Below are positions 4,757 through 6,750 of a DNA stretch of 6,750 nucleotides, piece after piece. Made by a program: the position numbers and the translations under genes. Source of the stretch: Bacillaceae bacterium UBA7792 (GTDB lineage Bacteria > Bacillota > Bacilli > Bacillales > Cytobacillaceae); assembly GCA_002480735.1 (NCBI GenBank), contig DLCS01000178.1, positions 1-6,750 of the forward strand, written 5' to 3'. Position 1 is the stretch's first letter. Each line of letters starts with the position of its first letter. The notes under the pieces were generated by a model. The model did no database searches, had not been told where the DNA came from, and saw only the letters and a program-made list of their open reading frames with translations.

Positions 4757-5189
4757 AATGCTGTATTTGGTCATTTTCTGATTCGGAAATTTCAGAAAGG
4801 GCTCTTCCAGCTTGGCTATCTGTGAGCTTTCTTACAGCGAAATCTCCAAGCGATACAATTCCCACAAGCTTGTCCCCCTCGACAACCGGAAGTCTCCTAA
4901 TTTGATGCTTTGCCATCAGCTCAGCAGCTTCCTTAGAGTTTGTGTCAGGTGTAATAGTAATCAAGACATCACTCATAATATCCTCGACCTTCGTTGAACC
5001 TGGACGTTTTTCAGCTACGCCTCGAACAACGATATCACGGTCGGTGATCATGCCCACTAATTTTTCATCATCTACGATGGGAATCGCCCCAACATTCCAT
5101 TCCTTCATTTTCACAGCCACTTCATACACATTATCAAGTAATGTACAACATTCTACATCATCGCTCATGATATCTCTAATCTTTTCCAC
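4755..5189 (-). CDS. ylbB: YlbB, protein with two CBS domains
   Basis: A 144-residue cytoplasmic protein made almost entirely of a CBS pair (Bateman module). CBS1 spans about 8-62 and ends in GMITDRDIVVRG. CBS2 spans about 70-125 and ends in GIVSLGDFAVRK. The [ST]xxD motifs (TDRD and SLGD) are typical of adenosine-nucleotide binding sites in CBS modules, so AMP, ATP or a similar ligand is likely, though the true ligand and partner are unknown. Length and domains match B. subtilis YlbB and related stand-alone CBS proteins. The start is GTG (5189), 10 nt after AGGAGG, slightly long spacing; no better in-frame start is seen. It diverges from ylbA across a 240-nt spacer and is followed at once by a terminator, so it is probably a single-gene unit. 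Confidence 0.88.
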   Translation of the reverse strand: MEKIRDIMSDDVECCTLLDNVYEVAVKMKEWNVGAIPIVDDEKLVGMITDRDIVVRGVAEKRPGSTKVEDIMSDVLITITPDTNSKEAAELMAKHQIRRLPVVEGDKLVGIVSLGDFAVRKLTDSQAGRALSEISESENDQIQH

Positions 5190-5309
5190 AATACCTCAAC
5201 CTCCTAAATGCTCTTTCTCAAATTATCTTTTCCTTCTTCTTACAAAATATGAGCCGTTTCAAGATGCCAAGGAAAGAGGATCATTTGTGAAAGAACTGTG
5301 TTTTCTTTT

Positions 5310-5332
5310 AGGTTGTCATTGCAACTTTTTTA
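5310..5332 (+). repeat. Small hairpin with U-run overlapping the ylbA promoter region
   Basis: AGGTTGT-CATT-GCAACTT (7 bp with two wobble pairs) is followed by a T-rich run on the plus strand. It could be a weak terminator or, as DNA, a dyad overlapping the candidate -35 box of ylbA (5319-5324). Confidence 0.35.
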
Positions 5333-5347
5333 CTTTTGCACTATTAT
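5319..5347 (+). promoter_or_regulatory. Candidate sigma-A promoter for ylbA
   Basis: TTGCAA (4/6), an exact 17-nt spacer and TATTAT (5/6), giving a start near 5354 and a leader of about 75 nt. Other matches in this A+T-rich spacer are weaker. The -35 lies inside the dyad at 5310-5327. Confidence 0.45.
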
Positions 5348-5429
5348 TAAATTTGGGATTCATTTATTAAAAATTCTACATAATGAGCTGTAAAGTGAGT
5401 CATTCGTGTATTGTTTTAGGAGGGATCAT

Positions 5430-5789
5430 ATGAAGTTTGAAAGTTATGGATTCGAAAACGTTAAGGCTGACTTAAGAAGACTAGATGACGTGATGGCTGA
5501 ATATGGATTAGTTCGTGAAGAGCAATGGGATTATGAACGTGTAGCCTACGATCGCAAATTCGAATTAAAAGAGGGTGTATTCTACCTTCGTATCCTCGGT
5601 TATGCCGTTGAGGGTGATGTAGGCGCTAACAGGGCCGTTATCAAGCTCTTAACACCTTTACTTGGAAAGCATTACTATCCTCATGGAGTTGAATACGGAG
5701 AGGATGAAGTTTTCCCTAAATCACTCGTTAGTCAATGTGAAAAAATCCTTTCAGAAGTGAAAGCAAAAGTAGATACGTTTGCCGCATAA
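5430..5789 (+). CDS. ylbA: YlbA, YugN-like family protein
   Basis: A 119-residue soluble protein of the YugN-like family, near the ~120 aa of B. subtilis YlbA. The molecular function is unknown. The ATG at 5430 is chosen because AGGAGG lies about 7 nt upstream and the family begins MKFES.GFENVKxDLxRLD. An ATG at 5406 precedes the ribosome binding site and can be dropped. The protein has an N-terminal helix (10-25), a beta-rich centre with DYERVAYDRKFELKEGVFYL (34-53), and a GKHYYPHGVEYGEDEVFP segment (79-96) near a C-terminal helix. There are no membrane segments. It is the only plus-strand gene in the ctaG-ylbG block, as in B. subtilis, where ylbA is also opposed to its neighbours. It probably forms a single-gene unit with a strong terminator. 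Confidence 0.88.
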   Translation: MKFESYGFENVKADLRRLDDVMAEYGLVREEQWDYERVAYDRKFELKEGVFYLRILGYAVEGDVGANRAVIKLLTPLLGKHYYPHGVEYGEDEVFPKSLVSQCEKILSEVKAKVDTFAA

Positions 5790-5797
5790 TCCAAATG

Positions 5798-5825
5798 AAA
5801 AAGTGCCTTAAACAGGCACTTTTTT
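5798..5825. terminator. Bidirectional terminator between ylbA and ctaM
   Basis: AAAAAGTGCC (5798-5807) pairs perfectly with GGCACTTTTT (5815-5824) across a 7-nt loop. Both strands end in a U-run, so it can serve ylbA (plus) and the convergent DUF420 gene (minus). Confidence 0.9.
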
Positions 5826-5858
5826 GTATGAAATAAACCGTCTCTTAAAATTATGTTT

Positions 5859-6326
5859 TTAGAATCCCAAAATTGCTTTAATGACAGAGGTTGTCTCTCC
5901 CCCGTGATAGAAAACATATAATAGCAAGTAAACAGCTACTCCAGTTATCGCTGTAAAAAACCAAACAAAACTAGTTACCGGACCTATTTTCCGGTGAAAA
6001 GCAAAGTTTTTCTTAAAGCCTGAGATTAGGGAAATAATCCCTAGCACCGCTCCAACAGTAGCAAGTGTAATATGAAACACTAAAAAGATCGTATAATAAA
6101 TCTTAATATTATCTGGTCCCCCAAAAGCGGTGTTCCCGATAAAAATAGTTCTTGATGCATAGATGACAAAGAAAATAATGGCGAAAATAGCTGCCAATAT
6201 CATCGTTTTTTGATGCGCTTCCCTCTTACCCTTTCTAATTTGTCCCCAACCAATCGCCACTGTGATGGCACTCAGAATAATGAATGTCGTACTAATTGTC
6301 GGTAAAATTGGCAGTGAAAGATTCAT
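5859..6326 (-). CDS. ctaM: CtaM/YozB, DUF420 membrane protein for haem A oxidase assembly
   Basis: A 155-residue integral membrane protein of the DUF420 family. S. aureus CtaM and B. subtilis YozB, of this family, are reported to be needed for active haem A-containing terminal oxidases, acting after haem synthesis in oxidase maturation. Four hydrophobic helices are seen at about 8-28, 41-63, 76-103 and 115-140. Histidines H38 (AHQK), H85 (FHITLAT), H111 (FHRKIG) and H141 (YHGG) lie near helix ends or inside a helix and are candidates for metal or haem contacts. The central RTIFIGNTAFGGP loop looks typical of the family. The ATG at 6326 is 8 nt after GAGAGG. The gene lies just downstream of ctaG but has its own promoter, with the ctaG terminator between. 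In B. subtilis yozB is elsewhere, while other Bacillaceae keep it next to the cta genes (from memory). Confidence 0.88.
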   Translation of the reverse strand: MNLSLPILPTISTTFIILSAITVAIGWGQIRKGKREAHQKTMILAAIFAIIFFVIYASRTIFIGNTAFGGPDNIKIYYTIFLVFHITLATVGAVLGIISLISGFKKNFAFHRKIGPVTSFVWFFTAITGVAVYLLLYVFYHGGETTSVIKAILGF

Positions 6327-6371
6327 AATGTTTTCCTCTCTATTTTCTAATAGTGATATACATCCGTTTTA

Positions 6372-6400
6372 ATTGTAGTTGACTCAAACCCCATTTTCAA
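6372..6400 (-). promoter_or_regulatory. Sigma-A promoter for ctaM
   Basis: On the minus strand TTGAAA (5/6), exactly 17 nt, TACAAT (5/6). Transcription would begin near 6365, giving a leader of about 39 nt. This is the best sigma-A match in the window. Confidence 0.65.
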
Positions 6401-6487
6401 TCTACAAAGCCGGCATATTCCAAAATGATCTAATTCTGTCATATTTATTTCAAGAAATGTGATATTTTCCATAGTCATACGCAGCCC

Positions 6488-6526
6488 TCAAAAAAAGCAC
6501 CCATATCATTCATACCATTGGGTGCT
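6488..6526 (-). terminator. Intrinsic terminator after ctaG
   Basis: AGCACCCA pairs with TGGGTGCT (6519-6526 with 6496-6503) across a 15-nt loop, then seven U on the minus transcript, just after the ctaG stop. It would end the upstream cta operon. Confidence 0.9.
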
Positions 6527-6533
6527 AAAGAAT

Positions 6534-6750
6534 CTATTCATTTAACTGTGGTTCAAGACGATGGAGCTTTTCCACCTCTGTTTCCTCTTGCTCTTTTTGG
6601 TACCATTCAAAGAAAACCTGGAATAGTACAACCCCATAAATGATTTCCTGTAAGACCTTCATTAATACGCCACCTAGCTGCTGATCGTGGAGTAAGGACA
6701 TAGAGTTAAACATTTCAGGGCCACTTAAGCTTAAAGTAGAGAGAATGGTT
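6534..6750 (-). CDS. ctaG: CtaG, cytochrome c oxidase assembly factor (3' end only)
   Basis: Only the last 71 residues are in the window; the N-terminus lies beyond the right edge. The fragment has SLLHDQQLGGVLMKV, the conserved (D)QQLGG motif near the last helices of the caa3-type CtaG family, then a hydrophobic helix (EIIYGVVLFQVFFEWY) and a charged cytoplasmic tail ending at TAG (6534-6536). CtaG is a multi-helix membrane protein needed for assembly of the caa3 oxidase in B. subtilis, probably in formation of the copper sites. It is the usual last gene of the ctaCDEFG operon, and a strong terminator directly follows, which fits. The neighbouring ctaM, ylbA and ylbB genes confirm the locus. 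Confidence 0.88.
   Translation of the reverse strand, partial: TILSTLSLSGPEMFNSMSLLHDQQLGGVLMKVLQEIIYGVVLFQVFFEWYQKEQEETEVEKLHRLEPQLNE

Noticed and set aside
4812..5370. Plus-strand open frames over ylbB (4812-4997, 4942-5370)
   Set aside because: They are antisense to the CBS domains. The second runs into the ylbB-ylbA spacer but has no ribosome binding site and low-complexity Ser/Thr/Phe content.
5732..5917. Minus-strand open frame of 61 codons between ctaM and ylbA
   Set aside because: It passes through the bidirectional terminator and overlaps the ends of both genes in other frames.
1..6750. A new defence, mobile or biosynthetic system
   Set aside because: Gene order matches the conserved Bacillus ctaG-ylbG block, and no gene carries nuclease, methylase, transposase, toxin or synthase motifs that I can see.

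Overview
The window is low-GC DNA from a spore-forming Bacillales bacterium, most likely Bacillaceae. The evidence is strong AGGAGG-type ribosome binding sites, A+T-rich spacers, use of GTG, TTG and CTG starts, and above all a gene order that matches the B. subtilis ctaG-ylbA-ylbB-ylbC-ylbD-ylbE-ylbF-ylbG segment, seen here in reverse. I cannot name the genus. It is a compact chromosomal core region. I see no tRNA, rRNA, CRISPR array, insertion sequence or phage gene, and no gene-free stretch over 300 bases.

Layout from right to left, which is the direction most genes are read. The 3' end of ctaG (haem-copper oxidase assembly) runs off the right edge and ends in a strong terminator. Next is a DUF420 four-helix membrane protein (CtaM/YozB, also oxidase assembly) with its own sigma-A-like promoter. 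Then comes ylbA (YugN-like), the only plus-strand gene of the ylb block, with a bidirectional terminator between it and the DUF420 gene. ylbB (two CBS domains) diverges from ylbA. ylbC (membrane-anchored CAP-domain protein) appears to start at CTG. After a terminator comes a ylbD-ylbE pair, behind a sequence that fits the sigma-K promoter consensus.

Between ylbE and ylbF sits an unrecognised lipoprotein gene with no counterpart at this place in B. subtilis as I remember it. ylbF (RicF) follows, with its Cys-rich iron-sulfur tail, then an intergenic region with nested inverted repeats, then ylbG (DUF2129) with a good promoter. A plus-strand gene of a small Bacillus family (751-1140) converges on ylbG across a shared hairpin. 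Divergent from that gene, a secreted or membrane-anchored protein runs off the left edge; it is an open frame from 604 to base 1.

Functionally there are two recognisable themes: terminal-oxidase maturation (ctaG, ctaM) and sporulation or development (ylbD/ylbE coat-like proteins; RicF of the RicA-RicF-RicT complex). The other genes are conserved but poorly understood. There is no clear new multi-gene system here. The points most worth a second look are the CTG start of ylbC, the structured ylbF-ylbG spacer, a motif shared by YlbD and YlbE, and the extra lipoprotein.
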